Shown here: positions 32,357-41,178 of the stretch, one piece after another | Layout: each line of letters begins with the position of its first letter | Numbering within the stretch: position 1 is the stretch's first letter | Assembly: GCF_001523745.2 (NCBI RefSeq) | Contig: NZ_CP013386.1 | Span: 1,612,001-1,676,000, forward strand | Reading direction: 5' to 3' | Origin: Burkholderia mayonis | GTDB taxonomy: Bacteria > Pseudomonadota > Gammaproteobacteria > Burkholderiales > Burkholderiaceae | DNA: 64,000 nucleotides | The notes under the pieces: generated by a model | Told to the model about the DNA's origin: nothing | The model's database searches: none | What the model saw: only the letters and a program-made list of their open reading frames with translations | Made by a program: the position numbers and the translations under genes

Positions 32357-32677
32357 TGTCGTCGATCAAAGCATCGAGGCGATCCGCGCATGGCCGACGT
32401 CGCGGCTCGCCTAACATGGTAGGAGGAATCGCGGCGGATCGGCTGGGGCCGTACGCGATATCGTGCCGTCGAGCCGTATTTCGCACGAAAGGATGTTGGA
32501 TTCCGTCGGTCCAACTGACGACGACGTCTTTCCCATTGGCGACGACGCAATTGCAGCGTGGCCGATCCGCCGAGCAAGGTGAGTCCGGTATCCCGGAAAG
32601 CGCGTCTGACTTAGATGGCTCTGTGTCTTCAGTGTTGCGTCCGCGAAGGTCGATGCAACGCCAACCGGGAGGGCAGA
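32357..32677. other. Intergenic stretch, nothing firm
   Basis: The three-frame overlap of short open frames lacks codon bias or motifs. No promoter or repeat stands out apart from the leader of the next small gene. Confidence 0.45.
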
Positions 32678-32893
32678 ATGCAATTCAATTCGACACTATT
32701 TCGTATCGACCCGACGCCGCGGCGGGCCGACGGCGAGTATATGGCTCACGCCAGGATCATCGAAGTCGATCGTGACGGGATCGAGTCCGACGTACTCATG
32801 AGCGGCGACCTGAAGGGATTCGACCAGCGCGACGAAGCAATCGCATATGCGCAGATATGGGCCAAGGAATGGCTCAGGACTCGCTATGGTTGA
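32678..32893 (+). CDS. Small hypothetical protein (71 aa)
   Basis: A short cytosolic protein with a credible beta-beta-alpha pattern. It comprises strands MQFNSTLFRI and YMAHARIIEVD, an acidic turn (DRDGIESD), strand SGDLKGFD and a C-terminal amphipathic helix DEAIAYAQIWAKEWL. GGGAGGG at 32667-32673 fixes the ATG at 32678 rather than the open start at 32615. I do not know the family by name. Similar small proteins recur in Burkholderia as uncharacterised entries. Neighbours give no function. Confidence 0.7.
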   Translation: MQFNSTLFRIDPTPRRADGEYMAHARIIEVDRDGIESDVLMSGDLKGFDQRDEAIAYAQIWAKEWLRTRYG

Positions 32894-33345
32894 ATCGGGA
32901 AAATAGCGATCGATGCATGCGGCGTGCTTCCACGATCCGCACTCGACCTTGATCTGATTGCAGCGAATATCTCGAAACTCGAACGATCGCCTGAGCGCGC
33001 GGCGCTCGACGCGGGCGCGGGCGTTTTCGGTCGGCAGCCTGACGAATTCGCCCTGTTGCGCCCCGGCCGGCTCGGCGCCGGTCCGCAACGTGATCACCGC
33101 GTATCCGCAATGCGGATGGGACGTCCTGGCGAAACGCGAACGCCACCGACGGCGAACCGCGATCGTCGACGCGCCGGACGATCGCCGCGATTTTGCCGGA
33201 ACGTCGCGCGGGGTGCGCTGACTTCGAGGTTCGCGATAAATCCATTGGAGCCGGCAAGTTTGGTAGGCTTGTCGTCTGCCTCGGCCTGCCTGATCTCGAC
33301 GTCGCTGGGCAGCGCGGTAAAACCGGGTATCGTGTCGTGTCGACG
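32890..33345 (-). pseudogene. Probable decayed gene in three frames
   Basis: Reading the minus strand, coding-like segments with high G/C third positions follow one another in different frames. Segment A (about 33330-33200) includes ALPSDVEIRQAEADDK and GFIANLEVSAP. Segment B (33197-33115) includes GKIAAIVRRVDDRGSPSVAF. Segment C (33109-32890) includes CGYAVITLRTGAEPAGAQQ and VECGSWKHAACID. No single frame carries all three. This suggests one former gene with two frameshifts. The family is not recognised, and a chance effect of G+C-rich DNA cannot be excluded. Confidence 0.38.
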
Positions 33346-33497
33346 AGGTCGGCATGATGTCCGGTTCCCTTATCCGGTGCTGTTCCGGGCGATGGCGATT
33401 TCGAGCGAACATAGGCGAACCAAGACGTGCCGGGTGAAGTCCGCCAGGCGAGGGATCGGGGCTGATTCCCGGACGATTGCGAACTGGAGCGAACAGA

Positions 33498-33812
33498 GTG
33501 ATTAGGCATATTGTGATGTGGAAACTGAAGGAATCGGCCGAAGGCGCGACGCGTGCGCAGAACGCGCAGAAGCTGAAGGAGAAGCTCGAGGCGTGCCGCG
33601 GCATCGTGCCGGGCCTCCTTGCTCTCGAAATCGGGGTCGCGACGCCCGGTCTCGAGGCGACCTGCGACGTCGTGCTCGTCTCCGACTTCGCCGACAAGGC
33701 TTCGCTCGACGCATACCAGGTGCATCCGGTGCACGAGGAAGTGAAGAAGTTCGTCGGCGCGGTGCGCGAGAGCCGCGAGTGCATCGACTACCTCGTCGAC
33801 GAAGCACGATGA
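33498..33812 (+). CDS. Dabb-domain (stress-responsive alpha/beta barrel) protein
   Basis: A 104-residue ferredoxin-like Dabb protein (IRHIVMWKLKE, then LEIGVATPG, VVLVSDFADKASLDAYQVHPVHEEV). Family members act as small dimeric enzymes or stress proteins; the substrate is unknown. GTG at 33498 was chosen because it puts IRHIVMWKL at the N-terminus and follows GGAG (33486-33489). It overlaps the next gene by four bases (ATGA at 33809-33812), which indicates translational coupling with a thioesterase. Confidence 0.88.
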   Translation: MIRHIVMWKLKESAEGATRAQNAQKLKEKLEACRGIVPGLLALEIGVATPGLEATCDVVLVSDFADKASLDAYQVHPVHEEVKKFVGAVRESRECIDYLVDEAR

Positions 33813-34291
33813 GCGCCGGTTCCGCCACGACCGGCCACGAGCCGGTGATCGAGAGCCCGTTCGTCGATGCGCTCGGCGTGCAGCTCGTATCCGCGAAGGA
33901 CGGTGCGAGCGAGATCGTGCTGCCGCTCGCCGAGCAGCACATGAACACGTGGAACATCGCGCACGGCGGCGTCACGATGACGCTCGCCGACGTCGCGCTC
34001 GCGATGGCCGCGCGCAGCCTGACCGACGACGGCGTCGGCGTCGTCACGGTCGAGATGAAGGTGAACTTCATGCAGCCCGGGCGCGGCGAGCTGCGCGCGT
34101 ACGGCCGCGTGCTGCACCGCTCGACGACGATGGCGTACTGCGAAGGCGAGGTCCGCGACAGCGCGGGCAACTTCGTCGCGAAGGCGCTCGGCACGTTCAA
34201 GTACATGAAGCGGCTCGCGGTCGGCCGCGACATCGCGCGGCAGCGCACCCGCACGGATCCGGGCGCGCATCCCGGCCCGAGCGACGCATGA
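33809..34291 (+). CDS. PaaI-type hotdog-fold thioesterase
   Basis: A 160-residue hotdog-fold acyl-CoA thioesterase. The family pattern HMNTWNIAHGGVTMTLADVA carries the catalytic region, followed by VTVEMKVNFMQPGRGELRAYGRVLHR. The tail after FKYMKR is basic and probably disordered. The start codon overlaps the Dabb stop (ATGA). The substrate is not predictable, but the neighbours (Dabb, MDR oxidoreductase, lipase-like hydrolase) point to breakdown of organic acids or esters. Confidence 0.9.
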   Translation: MSAGSATTGHEPVIESPFVDALGVQLVSAKDGASEIVLPLAEQHMNTWNIAHGGVTMTLADVALAMAARSLTDDGVGVVTVEMKVNFMQPGRGELRAYGRVLHRSTTMAYCEGEVRDSAGNFVAKALGTFKYMKRLAVGRDIARQRTRTDPGAHPGPSDA

Positions 34292-34299
34292 CGCATCCG

Positions 34300-34329
34300 A
34301 ACGGCCCCGCCCATCGGCGGGGCCGTTTG
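34300..34329 (+). terminator. Hairpin after the thioesterase gene, weak terminator
   Basis: A 12-bp G+C-rich stem (34300-34311 with 34316-34327) has a CATC loop. Only a short T run follows, so read-through into the oxidoreductase gene is possible. Confidence 0.65.
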
Positions 34330-34376
34330 CCATTGGCGCGCGGCAAAGCGCGCCGCGATGCACGAGGAGGCAGGCG

Positions 34377-35375
34377 ATGTCACAGATCAACCGGCAGGTA
34401 CTGCTCGTGTCGCGCCCCGAGCGCGAGGCGAGCATCGACAACTTCAAGCTCGTCGAGACGCCGTTCGCGCCGCTCGCCGACGGCGAGGTGCGCGTGCGCA
34501 ATCATTTCCTGTCCGTCGATCCGTACATGCGCGGGCGGATGAACGCGGGAAAGTCTTACGCGGAGCCGCAGCCGCTCGGCGAAGTGATGGGGGGCGGCAC
34601 AGCGGGCGAGGTCGTCGAGTCGCGGAATCCGGCGTTCGCGGTCGGCGACAAGGTGGTCGGCGCCTATGGCTGGCAAGCGTACGGCACGTCGACGGGCAAG
34701 GAACTGCGCAAGGTCGACACGACGCACGTGCCGCTGTCCGCGTATCTCGGGCCGGTCGGCATGCCCGGCGTGACCGCGTGGTATGGCCTGAATCGGATCA
34801 TCCGGCCTCGTGCGGGCGAGACGATCGTCGTCAGCGCGGCGAGCGGCGCCGTCGGCAGCGTCGTCGGGCAGCTCGCGAAGCTCGCCGGCTGCCGCGCGGT
34901 CGGCATCGCGGGCGGTGCGGACAAGTGCCGCTACGTCGTCGATTCGCTCGGCTTCGACGCATGCGTCGACTACAAGGCGGGCCGGCTCGCCGACGATCTC
35001 GCGGCCGCCGCGCCGAACGGCGTCGACGGCTATTTCGAGAACGTCGGCGGTGCGGTGCTCGACGCGACGCTCGCGCTGATGAATCCGTTCGGCCGCGTCG
35101 CGATGTGCGGGATGATCTCGGTGTACGACGGCGCGTCGGCGCCGCTCGCGAACCCGGCGCTGATCCTGCGCGAGCGGCTTCTCGTGCAGGGCTTCATCGT
35201 GTCCGAGCATTTCGACGTGTGGCCGGAGGCGCTCGCGCAGCTCGCCGCGCTCGTCGCGCAGAAGAAGCTGCATTACCGCGAGACGATCGCGCAGGGGCTC
35301 GAGCGCGCACCCGACGCGCTGCTCGGGCTGCTCAACGGACGCAATTTCGGCAAGCAGCTCGTCGCGCTCGTCTGA
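34377..35375 (+). CDS. NADP-dependent medium-chain (zinc-free) oxidoreductase, CurA/leukotriene-reductase type
   Basis: A 332-residue MDR enzyme of the alkenal/one oxidoreductase group. The N-terminal SVDPYMRGRMN and MGGGTAGEVVESRN are typical. The nucleotide fold is ETIVVSAASGAVGSVVGQLAK with GIAGGADKC after the second strand. No zinc ligands are present, as expected for the group. AGGAGG at 34365-34370 fixes the ATG. It probably reduces alpha,beta-unsaturated carbonyls; the natural substrate is unknown. Confidence 0.92.
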   Translation: MSQINRQVLLVSRPEREASIDNFKLVETPFAPLADGEVRVRNHFLSVDPYMRGRMNAGKSYAEPQPLGEVMGGGTAGEVVESRNPAFAVGDKVVGAYGWQAYGTSTGKELRKVDTTHVPLSAYLGPVGMPGVTAWYGLNRIIRPRAGETIVVSAASGAVGSVVGQLAKLAGCRAVGIAGGADKCRYVVDSLGFDACVDYKAGRLADDLAAAAPNGVDGYFENVGGAVLDATLALMNPFGRVAMCGMISVYDGASAPLANPALILRERLLVQGFIVSEHFDVWPEALAQLAALVAQKKLHYRETIAQGLERAPDALLGLLNGRNFGKQLVALV

Positions 35376-35456
35376 TGGGCCGTGGCATCATACGGCGCGT
35401 GTCCCGAGCTTTCCGTCGGCGCGTTCGCGCCGTTTGCCCGCCGTTTGCCTTTTACG

Positions 35457-36416
35457 ATGCCGCTGAACCCGAAGATTGCGCAGGTGCTCGACATGATCGA
35501 GCGCGCGAAACGTCCCGATTATCATGAACAGACGCCCGCGCAGGCGCGCGCGGCCTACGAGAAGAGCGCGCCGATCCTCGACGTCGCGGCAGCACCGATG
35601 TTCTCGGTCGAAGACCTGCGGCTGCCGTCGCGCGATGGCGGCGCGTTCGGCGCGCGGCTCTATCTGCCCGTCGAGCCGAGCCTCGCCGAGCCGCTGCCCG
35701 CGCTCGTCTACTATCACGGCGGCGGCTTCACGGTCGGCAGCGTGAACACGCACGACGCGCTGTGCCGGATGTTCGCGCGCGACGCACGCTGTGCGGTGCT
35801 GTCGGTCGACTACCGGCTTGCGCCGGAGCACCGGTTCCCGACTGCGGTCGATGACGCGGAGAACGCGCTCGTGTGGCTGCACGCGCGCGCGTCGAGCTTC
35901 GGGATCGATCCGGAGCGGCTCGCGGTCGGCGGCGACAGCGCGGGCGGCACGCTCGCGACCGTGTGCGCGGTGCTCGCGCGCGACCGCGGAATCGCGCTCG
36001 CGCTGCAACTGCTGATCTATCCGGGGACCACGGGGCACCAGCAGACCGAATCGCACGCACGGCTTGCGAAGGGCTATCTGCTGTCGGCTGACACGATCCA
36101 GTGGTTTTTCACGCACTACGTGCGCGACGCGTCGGACCGCGACGACTGGCGCTTCGCGCCGCTCGACGGCACGCGCGGCGCGCCGTCGTTCGAGCGCGTC
36201 GCGCCTGCGTGGATCGCGACGGCGGAGTACGATCCGTTGTCCGACGAAGGTGACGCGTACGCGGACAAGCTGCGTGCCGCGGGCAACAAGGTGACGCTCG
36301 TCGCGTATGCGGGGATGATTCACGAGTTCTTCAAGATGGGCGGCTTCGTGCCGGAAGTGCGTCTTGCGCATGCGGACGCGGCTTCTGCGTTGCGCGCAGC
36401 GTTCGAGGGCGATTGA
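35457..36416 (+). CDS. Alpha/beta hydrolase, hormone-sensitive lipase family
   Basis: A 319-residue esterase of family IV. HGGGF forms the oxyanion hole, and nucleophile S161 lies in GGDSAGG. The catalytic Asp is in the AEYDPLSDEG region and the His in MIHEFFKMGG. There is no signal peptide, so it is cytosolic. The ATG at 35457 (MPLNPKIAQVLDMIERA) matches the usual HSL N-terminus although its SD is poor. The longer frame to 35382 is not conserved. It follows the MDR enzyme on the same strand. Confidence 0.92.
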   Translation: MPLNPKIAQVLDMIERAKRPDYHEQTPAQARAAYEKSAPILDVAAAPMFSVEDLRLPSRDGGAFGARLYLPVEPSLAEPLPALVYYHGGGFTVGSVNTHDALCRMFARDARCAVLSVDYRLAPEHRFPTAVDDAENALVWLHARASSFGIDPERLAVGGDSAGGTLATVCAVLARDRGIALALQLLIYPGTTGHQQTESHARLAKGYLLSADTIQWFFTHYVRDASDRDDWRFAPLDGTRGAPSFERVAPAWIATAEYDPLSDEGDAYADKLRAAGNKVTLVAYAGMIHEFFKMGGFVPEVRLAHADAASALRAAFEGD

Positions 36417-36715
36417 GCTTGAACGCGAGCGAGGCGATCGGCGGGGCCGGGCGCGGGCTTCGCGAACTGGACGAGCTTCACCGGTCGAGCGAGATTCGTG
36501 GCGGCTGCGAGGGCGGGTAGGGTCGGCCGGGCGGCGGATGCTGGCGATCGGCCGATTGCCGCGGCGTGGCATTCGACAGGCGATATCTGCATCGATTTTG
36601 CCGCTTGCGGTTGCGATCGGCTGCGACCGGCGGCGCGGCGCGAAACCGCCGGATACGCGGGGCGTGAACGCAGTGCGCAACGCCCGACGCGCGCTGGCTA
36701 ACGAGGACGCGGCAC

Positions 36716-37156
36716 ATGGACAGCATTGAGATCGAAACCGGCGACTGGTCACGGCTGGGCTGCGACGCGTCGCGAATCCGCGATACCGTGTTCGTGCGCG
36801 AGCAGCGCATCCCGGCCGAGCTCGACCTCGACGACGACGATCCGCATGCGCGGCACGCGGTCGCGTATCTGGTCGACCGGGTGGCGGGCGCGCGGCGCGC
36901 GGTCGCGACGGGGCGGTTGCTGCCGACGGGCGCGATCGGCCGGGTGTCGGTGCTCGCCGACGCGCGCGGCCGCGGCGTCGGCTCGCGGCTTCTGCATGCG
37001 CTTCTCGCCGAAGCGCGGGTGCGCGGCGACGCGCTCGTGCGTCTTTACGCGCAGCAGCGCGCGGTCGCGTTCTATTTGCGGCTCGGTTTTCGGATCGTCG
37101 GCGAGCCGTTCGTCGAGGCGGGCGTGCAGCATATCGAGATGGCGCGCGAGCCGTGA
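36716..37156 (+). CDS. GNAT acetyltransferase
   Basis: A 146-residue ElaA/YjcF-like member of the GNAT superfamily. The N-terminal block RIRDTVFVREQRIPAELDLD is characteristic. Acetyl-CoA binding uses GRVSVLADARGRGVGSRLL (the R/Q-x-x-G-x-G/A motif), and the C-terminal FYLRLGF block is present. The substrate is unknown. The preceding 299 bases (36417-36715) contain no recognised gene or signal. Confidence 0.87.
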   Translation: MDSIEIETGDWSRLGCDASRIRDTVFVREQRIPAELDLDDDDPHARHAVAYLVDRVAGARRAVATGRLLPTGAIGRVSVLADARGRGVGSRLLHALLAEARVRGDALVRLYAQQRAVAFYLRLGFRIVGEPFVEAGVQHIEMAREP

Positions 37157-37332
37157 GCGGTCCGGCGTCGCGCGTGGGCGCCGAATCGGCGCGCGTGACG
37201 CGTGCAAGGCGGGACGGAGCACGATCCGTTTGCCGTCCGGTCGGTCAGGCTGGACGCGGGGCGGCGGCATGCGATGAACGGCCGCGATTTCACCGCGACC
37301 GCCGATTTTGATACGGCGACCTATGCTGATCG

Positions 37333-37465
37333 AATCCCGAATCCCGAATCCCGAATCCCGAATCCCGAATCCCGAATCCCGAATCCCGAATCCCGAATCC
37401 CGAATCCCGAGTCCCGAGTCCCGAGTCCCGAGTCCCGAGTCCCGAGTCCCGAGTCCCGAGTCCCG
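37333..37465. repeat. 7-bp VNTR in two phases: AATCCCG x11 then AGTCCCG x8
   Basis: Nineteen uninterrupted heptamers run from 37333 to 37465. The first eleven (37333-37409) are AATCCCG and the last eight (37410-37465) are AGTCCCG. The array ends 7 nt before the stop codon of the NRDE gene on the minus strand, so it is in that gene's 3' region. Seven-base units read through all frames as a repeating peptide, which explains the artefactual open frames here. Confidence 0.97.
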
Positions 37466-37471
37466 AACCCG

Positions 37472-38323
37472 TCACCGCCGCGCGGCGCCGCCCTCGTCGA
37501 CGTCGAACGTGAACGCCCGCTCGAACGTGCCCGGCCGCACGATCCGGTGCGAGCCGTCGTCGTCGCAGCGCTCCTTGACGTCGAACCTCAGCCGTCCCTC
37601 GACATCGCGCGCGACCCGCAACGCGGTCGTGCCGCGCGATCCGTATTCGGGCGTCTCGATGAACGCCGCAGACAGCGCGCGCTCCCGCTCGAGCGGAATA
37701 CCCGTGCGCGGCAGCGCGTCGTCGGCGGCCTCGCGGGTGTCGCGCATCATCTCGATCAGCGCGTCGAGGGGGGCGGCCGCGTCGCCCGTGAGCAGCGTGC
37801 CGAGCTCGCTGCGCTTCGCGACGAGCTTCGGCCACGGCGCATCGAGCCGCGCGTTCGACAGCCCGTGCACGCCGGGCGCGACGAGCGCGGGGGCGTCGGG
37901 CGCCGGCTGCGCGTCGGCCGGGCGGTTGCAGTACCACGCGAGCTCGCCGCGCACGGCGTCGCCGACGAGCAGCGTGAAGCCGTTGTAGAACACGGCCTTT
38001 TCGGCGACGATCGCGAGAAAGTCGAGCGGCGCAACGTTGTTGCCCGCGAGGAACTCGGAGACGAGCTTGCCGCGCGTGGGCGCGCCCGCGCGGATGTCGA
38101 ACGGCGCGCGATAGTTGGTGAGCGCGGCGAAGCGGCCGTCGCGCGCGACGCCGAGCCACGTGCCGCCGCCTTCGAGATCGCGGCCCGCCAGCACGTTCGG
38201 CGCGTCGCTCCACCAGGACAGCGGCGCGCTCGTGCGGCGGAAGAATTCGTCGCGGTTCGCGGCAAGCGTCAGCACCGGGCCGTGGGTGGCGTCGGGCTGC
38301 CAATCGAATACGATCAGGCACAT
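37472..38323 (-). CDS. NRDE/TANGO2-family protein
   Basis: A 283-residue protein of the NRDE family. It begins MCLIVFDW, with the conserved Cys2 expected of this Ntn-hydrolase-like family, and has the name-giving motif ANRDEFF. Other conserved blocks are GGTWLGVARDGRFAALTNYR, RGKLVSEFL and GVHGLSNARLDAPWPK. The animal homologue TANGO2 is linked to haem and lipid handling; the bacterial role is uncertain. The reading frame stops right beside the 7-bp VNTR, so changes in copy number would alter the 3' UTR but not the protein. Confidence 0.92.
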   Translation of the reverse strand: MCLIVFDWQPDATHGPVLTLAANRDEFFRRTSAPLSWWSDAPNVLAGRDLEGGGTWLGVARDGRFAALTNYRAPFDIRAGAPTRGKLVSEFLAGNNVAPLDFLAIVAEKAVFYNGFTLLVGDAVRGELAWYCNRPADAQPAPDAPALVAPGVHGLSNARLDAPWPKLVAKRSELGTLLTGDAAAPLDALIEMMRDTREAADDALPRTGIPLERERALSAAFIETPEYGSRGTTALRVARDVEGRLRFDVKERCDDDGSHRIVRPGTFERAFTFDVDEGGAARR

Positions 38324-38393
38324 CGGGCGATATCCTCGCTGGGTGAGGCCGGACGGCGCGTTGCGGCGCGTGTCGTCCGGCGGCGCGCGGCAG

Positions 38394-39440
38394 TCAGGCT
38401 TCGGCTTGCAACGCGTAAGGAAGCGGCAGGAATGCGAGCGTCGGACCGCTCGCGGAAGCCAGGTGGACCGACCCGCTCTCGAGCGCGGCGAGCTTGATCT
38501 CGACGAGCGCGTCGACGCCGCCTTCGGGCGCCGCCGCCGCGTTGACGATCATCCCGCACGGCTGACCGGGGTCGTCCGAATGATAGAGCTCGACGCCCGC
38601 GTGCGCGGCGTCGGTGTCGACCGCGACGTGCGCGAGCGCGGTGCGGCGCTTGATCGTGCCGCGGTACTGGCTGCGCGCGACGACTTCCTGGCCCGGATAG
38701 CAGCCCTTGCGGAAATTGACGCCGCCGATCACGTCGAAGTTGACCATCTGCGGGACGAATTGTTCGACGGCGGGCCGCGTGATCCGCGGCTCGCCCGCGC
38801 GCACGTCGAGCCAGTCCCAGACGGCGGCCGACACGCGCGGCAGCGCGGCTTCGAGCGCGGGCAGGCACGCGTCGAGCTCGACGCGCGTGCCGATCCACAG
38901 ATAGCGCGCGCGGCCGGCCGCGTCGGACAGGCGGATCAGCGCGCCGGCGGGCGCGTCGACCTTCGTATGGACGCCGTCCGGCAGCGCGTCGAAGACGCCC
39001 GACAGCGCGGCGCGCACGTCGCCCGCGAAGCCGACCGCGACGAGTGCGTCGCTCGCGTCGGCGAGCTTCGCCTTCGCGCGCAGCACGAACATCGACAGGC
39101 GCTTCTGCGCCGCGGGCTGCACGTCCTTCGACACGAGGAGGCGCACGTCGTGGCCGGCGCGCCACGCGAGGAACGATGCGAGGAGGCGCCCCTTCGGCGA
39201 GCAGTAGCCGGCGAGGCGTGCGCTCGCGGCGTCGAGATGTTCGATGTCATTCGTCAACTGGCTGTGCAGGAACGTGGCGGCGTCGGCGCCCGTCACATCG
39301 ACGATGCCGAACTGTTCGAGCACCGCGAACGCGCCGCGCCCGAGCGCGGCGGCGAAATCGCCGGCGGGCGGACGGGGCAGCGCCGGCAGCGCGGCGGGAA
39401 CGGCGGCCTGCGTGGCCGGGGAGGCGATCGGTGTGCTCAT
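38394..39440 (-). CDS. ygfZ: Folate-binding Fe-S cluster assembly/repair protein YgfZ
   Basis: A 348-residue GcvT-like protein that binds tetrahydrofolate and supports Fe-S enzymes. The diagnostic KGCYPGQEVVAR is present near residues 246-257, including the conserved Cys. The N-terminal FGIVDVTGADAATFLHSQLTND is also typical. It lies 70 nt from the NRDE gene on the same strand and is divergent from mltG, an arrangement common in beta-proteobacteria. Confidence 0.95.
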   Translation of the reverse strand: MSTPIASPATQAAVPAALPALPRPPAGDFAAALGRGAFAVLEQFGIVDVTGADAATFLHSQLTNDIEHLDAASARLAGYCSPKGRLLASFLAWRAGHDVRLLVSKDVQPAAQKRLSMFVLRAKAKLADASDALVAVGFAGDVRAALSGVFDALPDGVHTKVDAPAGALIRLSDAAGRARYLWIGTRVELDACLPALEAALPRVSAAVWDWLDVRAGEPRITRPAVEQFVPQMVNFDVIGGVNFRKGCYPGQEVVARSQYRGTIKRRTALAHVAVDTDAAHAGVELYHSDDPGQPCGMIVNAAAAPEGGVDALVEIKLAALESGSVHLASASGPTLAFLPLPYALQAEA

Positions 39441-39518
39441 GGAATGAGGGAACAGTCAATCCTGACTTTGGCAGAGGCGAGCAAGTATTATATGAGTCTT
39501 ACCTGATTCACGTTCCGC

Positions 39519-40538
39519 ATGTCCCTACTGAAGAAGTGCGCCGCGCTCGCGGCGCTCGCCGTCGTATTGCTGGGCGCCGCGTGCGCGGGCGGCGCCTATT
39601 ACTGGGCCACCCGGCCCCTCGCACTCGCCGCGCCGACCCTCGACGTCACGATCAAGCCCCGCAGCAGCGTGCGCGGCGTCGCGCTGCAGCTCGCGCACGG
39701 CGGCGTGCCCGTCGAGCCGAGGCTCTTCGTCGCGATGACGCGCGTGCTGTTGCTGTCGAGCCGGCTCAAGTCCGGCAACTACGAATTCAAGACGGGCGTG
39801 ACCCCTTACGAGGTGCTGCAGAAGGTCGCGCGCGGCGACGTCAACGAGTCCGTCGTCACGGTGATCGAGGGCTGGACGTTCCGGCGGATGCGCGCGGAGC
39901 TCGACGCGAACGCCGCGCTCGCGCACGCGAGCGCCGGGATGAGCGACGCGGAGCTGCTGCGCGCGATCGGCGCGCCCGACGAGGCCGTCGCGCGTGGCAG
40001 CGGCGAGGGCCTGTTCTTTCCGGATACCTATCTGTTCGACAAGGGCACGAGCGACCTGAACGTCTATCGCCGCGCGTACAAGCTGATGCAGATGCGCCTC
40101 GCCGACGCGTGGACGGCGCGCCGGCCCGGCCTGCCGTTCAAGACGCCTTACGAAGCGCTGACGATTGCGTCGCTCGTCGAGAAGGAGACGGGGCACGCGG
40201 CCGATCGCGGATTCGTCGCGGGCGTGTTCGCGAACCGCCTGCGGGTCGGGATGCCGCTGCAGACCGATCCTTCGGTGATCTACGGAATGGGCGACGCGTA
40301 CGCCGGGCGGCTGCGCAAGCGCGATCTGCAGACCGACACTCCGTACAATACCTACACGCGCCGCGGGCTGCCCCCGACGCCGATCGCGCTGCCGGGCGAG
40401 GCGGCGCTCTACGCCGCGGTGAACCCCGCGGCGACGTCCGCGCTCTATTTCGTCGCGAAGGGCGACGGCACGAGCGTTTTTTCCGACACGCTCGGGGATC
40501 ACAACAAAGCCGTGGACAAATACATACGAGGTCAATGA
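39519..40538 (+). CDS. mltG: Endolytic murein transglycosylase MltG
   Basis: Cuts nascent glycan strands at the inner membrane. It has 339 residues. One transmembrane segment (about 8-30) is followed by a LysM-like region (about 43-100) and the YceG catalytic domain. The catalytic Glu is E221 in VEKET; LQTDPSVIYGMGD and NTYTRRGLPPTPIA line the active site. The stop codon directly abuts the ATG of tmk, so the two are co-translated. Confidence 0.95.
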   Translation: MSLLKKCAALAALAVVLLGAACAGGAYYWATRPLALAAPTLDVTIKPRSSVRGVALQLAHGGVPVEPRLFVAMTRVLLLSSRLKSGNYEFKTGVTPYEVLQKVARGDVNESVVTVIEGWTFRRMRAELDANAALAHASAGMSDAELLRAIGAPDEAVARGSGEGLFFPDTYLFDKGTSDLNVYRRAYKLMQMRLADAWTARRPGLPFKTPYEALTIASLVEKETGHAADRGFVAGVFANRLRVGMPLQTDPSVIYGMGDAYAGRLRKRDLQTDTPYNTYTRRGLPPTPIALPGEAALYAAVNPAATSALYFVAKGDGTSVFSDTLGDHNKAVDKYIRGQ

Positions 40539-41159
40539 ATGGCGCGTGGCAAATTCATCACGTTCGAAGGGATCGACGGCGCGGGCAAGACCACGCATCT
40601 GCAGTGGTTCTGCGACCGGCTCCAGGAAAGGCTCGGGCAAAGCGGCAAGCACGTCGTCGTCACGCGCGAGCCAGGCGGCACGCGGCTCGGCGAGACGCTG
40701 CGCGAGATTCTCCTCAACCAGCCGATGGATCTCGAGACCGAGGCGCTCCTGATGTTCGCCGGCCGGCGCGAGCATCTCGCGCTCGTGATCGAGCCCGCGC
40801 TCGCGCGCGGCGACTGGGTCGTGTCGGACCGCTTCACCGACGCGACGTTCGCGTACCAAGGCGGCGGGCGCGGGCTGCCGCGCGACAAGCTCGAGGCGCT
40901 CGAGCGCTGGGTGCAGGGCGGTTTCCAGCCGGACCTGACGGTGCTGTTCGACGTGCAGCCGCAAGTCGCGAGCGCGCGCCGCGGCGCGGTGCGAATGCCT
41001 GACAAGTTCGAGAGCGAGTCCGACGCGTTCTTCGCGCGCACCCGCGCCGAGTACCTGCGCCGCGCGCAGGAGGCGCCGCATCGTTTCGCGATTATCGATT
41101 CGAGCGAGCCGATTCCGCAGATCCGCAAGAAGCTCGAAGGCGTGCTCGCCGCGCTGTGA
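40539..41159 (+). CDS. tmk: Thymidylate kinase
   Basis: Phosphorylates dTMP to dTDP. It has 206 residues. The P-loop [12 protein letters not shown] is at about 7-18, the DR[FY] motif lies in [19 protein letters not shown], and a LID region is near residue 150. The ATG follows the mltG stop with no gap and the holB start lies 19 nt downstream. The mltG-tmk-holB operon is widely conserved. Confidence 0.97.
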   Translation: MARGKFITFEGIDGAGKTTHLQWFCDRLQERLGQSGKHVVVTREPGGTRLGETLREILLNQPMDLETEALLMFAGRREHLALVIEPALARGDWVVSDRFTDATFAYQGGGRGLPRDKLEALERWVQGGFQPDLTVLFDVQPQVASARRGAVRMPDKFESESDAFFARTRAEYLRRAQEAPHRFAIIDSSEPIPQIRKKLEGVLAAL

Positions 41160-41178
41160 CGAAAGGAAGACGCGAACG

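Noticed and set aside
31626..33497. Genomic island or mobile element
   Set aside because: Despite relics and few genes, there is no integrase, tRNA end, direct repeat or obvious composition drop to support transfer.
37333..37465. Repeat array considered as CRISPR
   Set aside because: Units are 7 bp, head to tail, with no spacers and no cas genes nearby. The same holds for the 8-bp array at 58387.
37290..38321. Open frames through the 7-bp repeats giving NPESRIP peptides
   Set aside because: The heptamer reads through all frames. No start signal or conserved domain is attached, and the real gene on the minus strand ends before the array.
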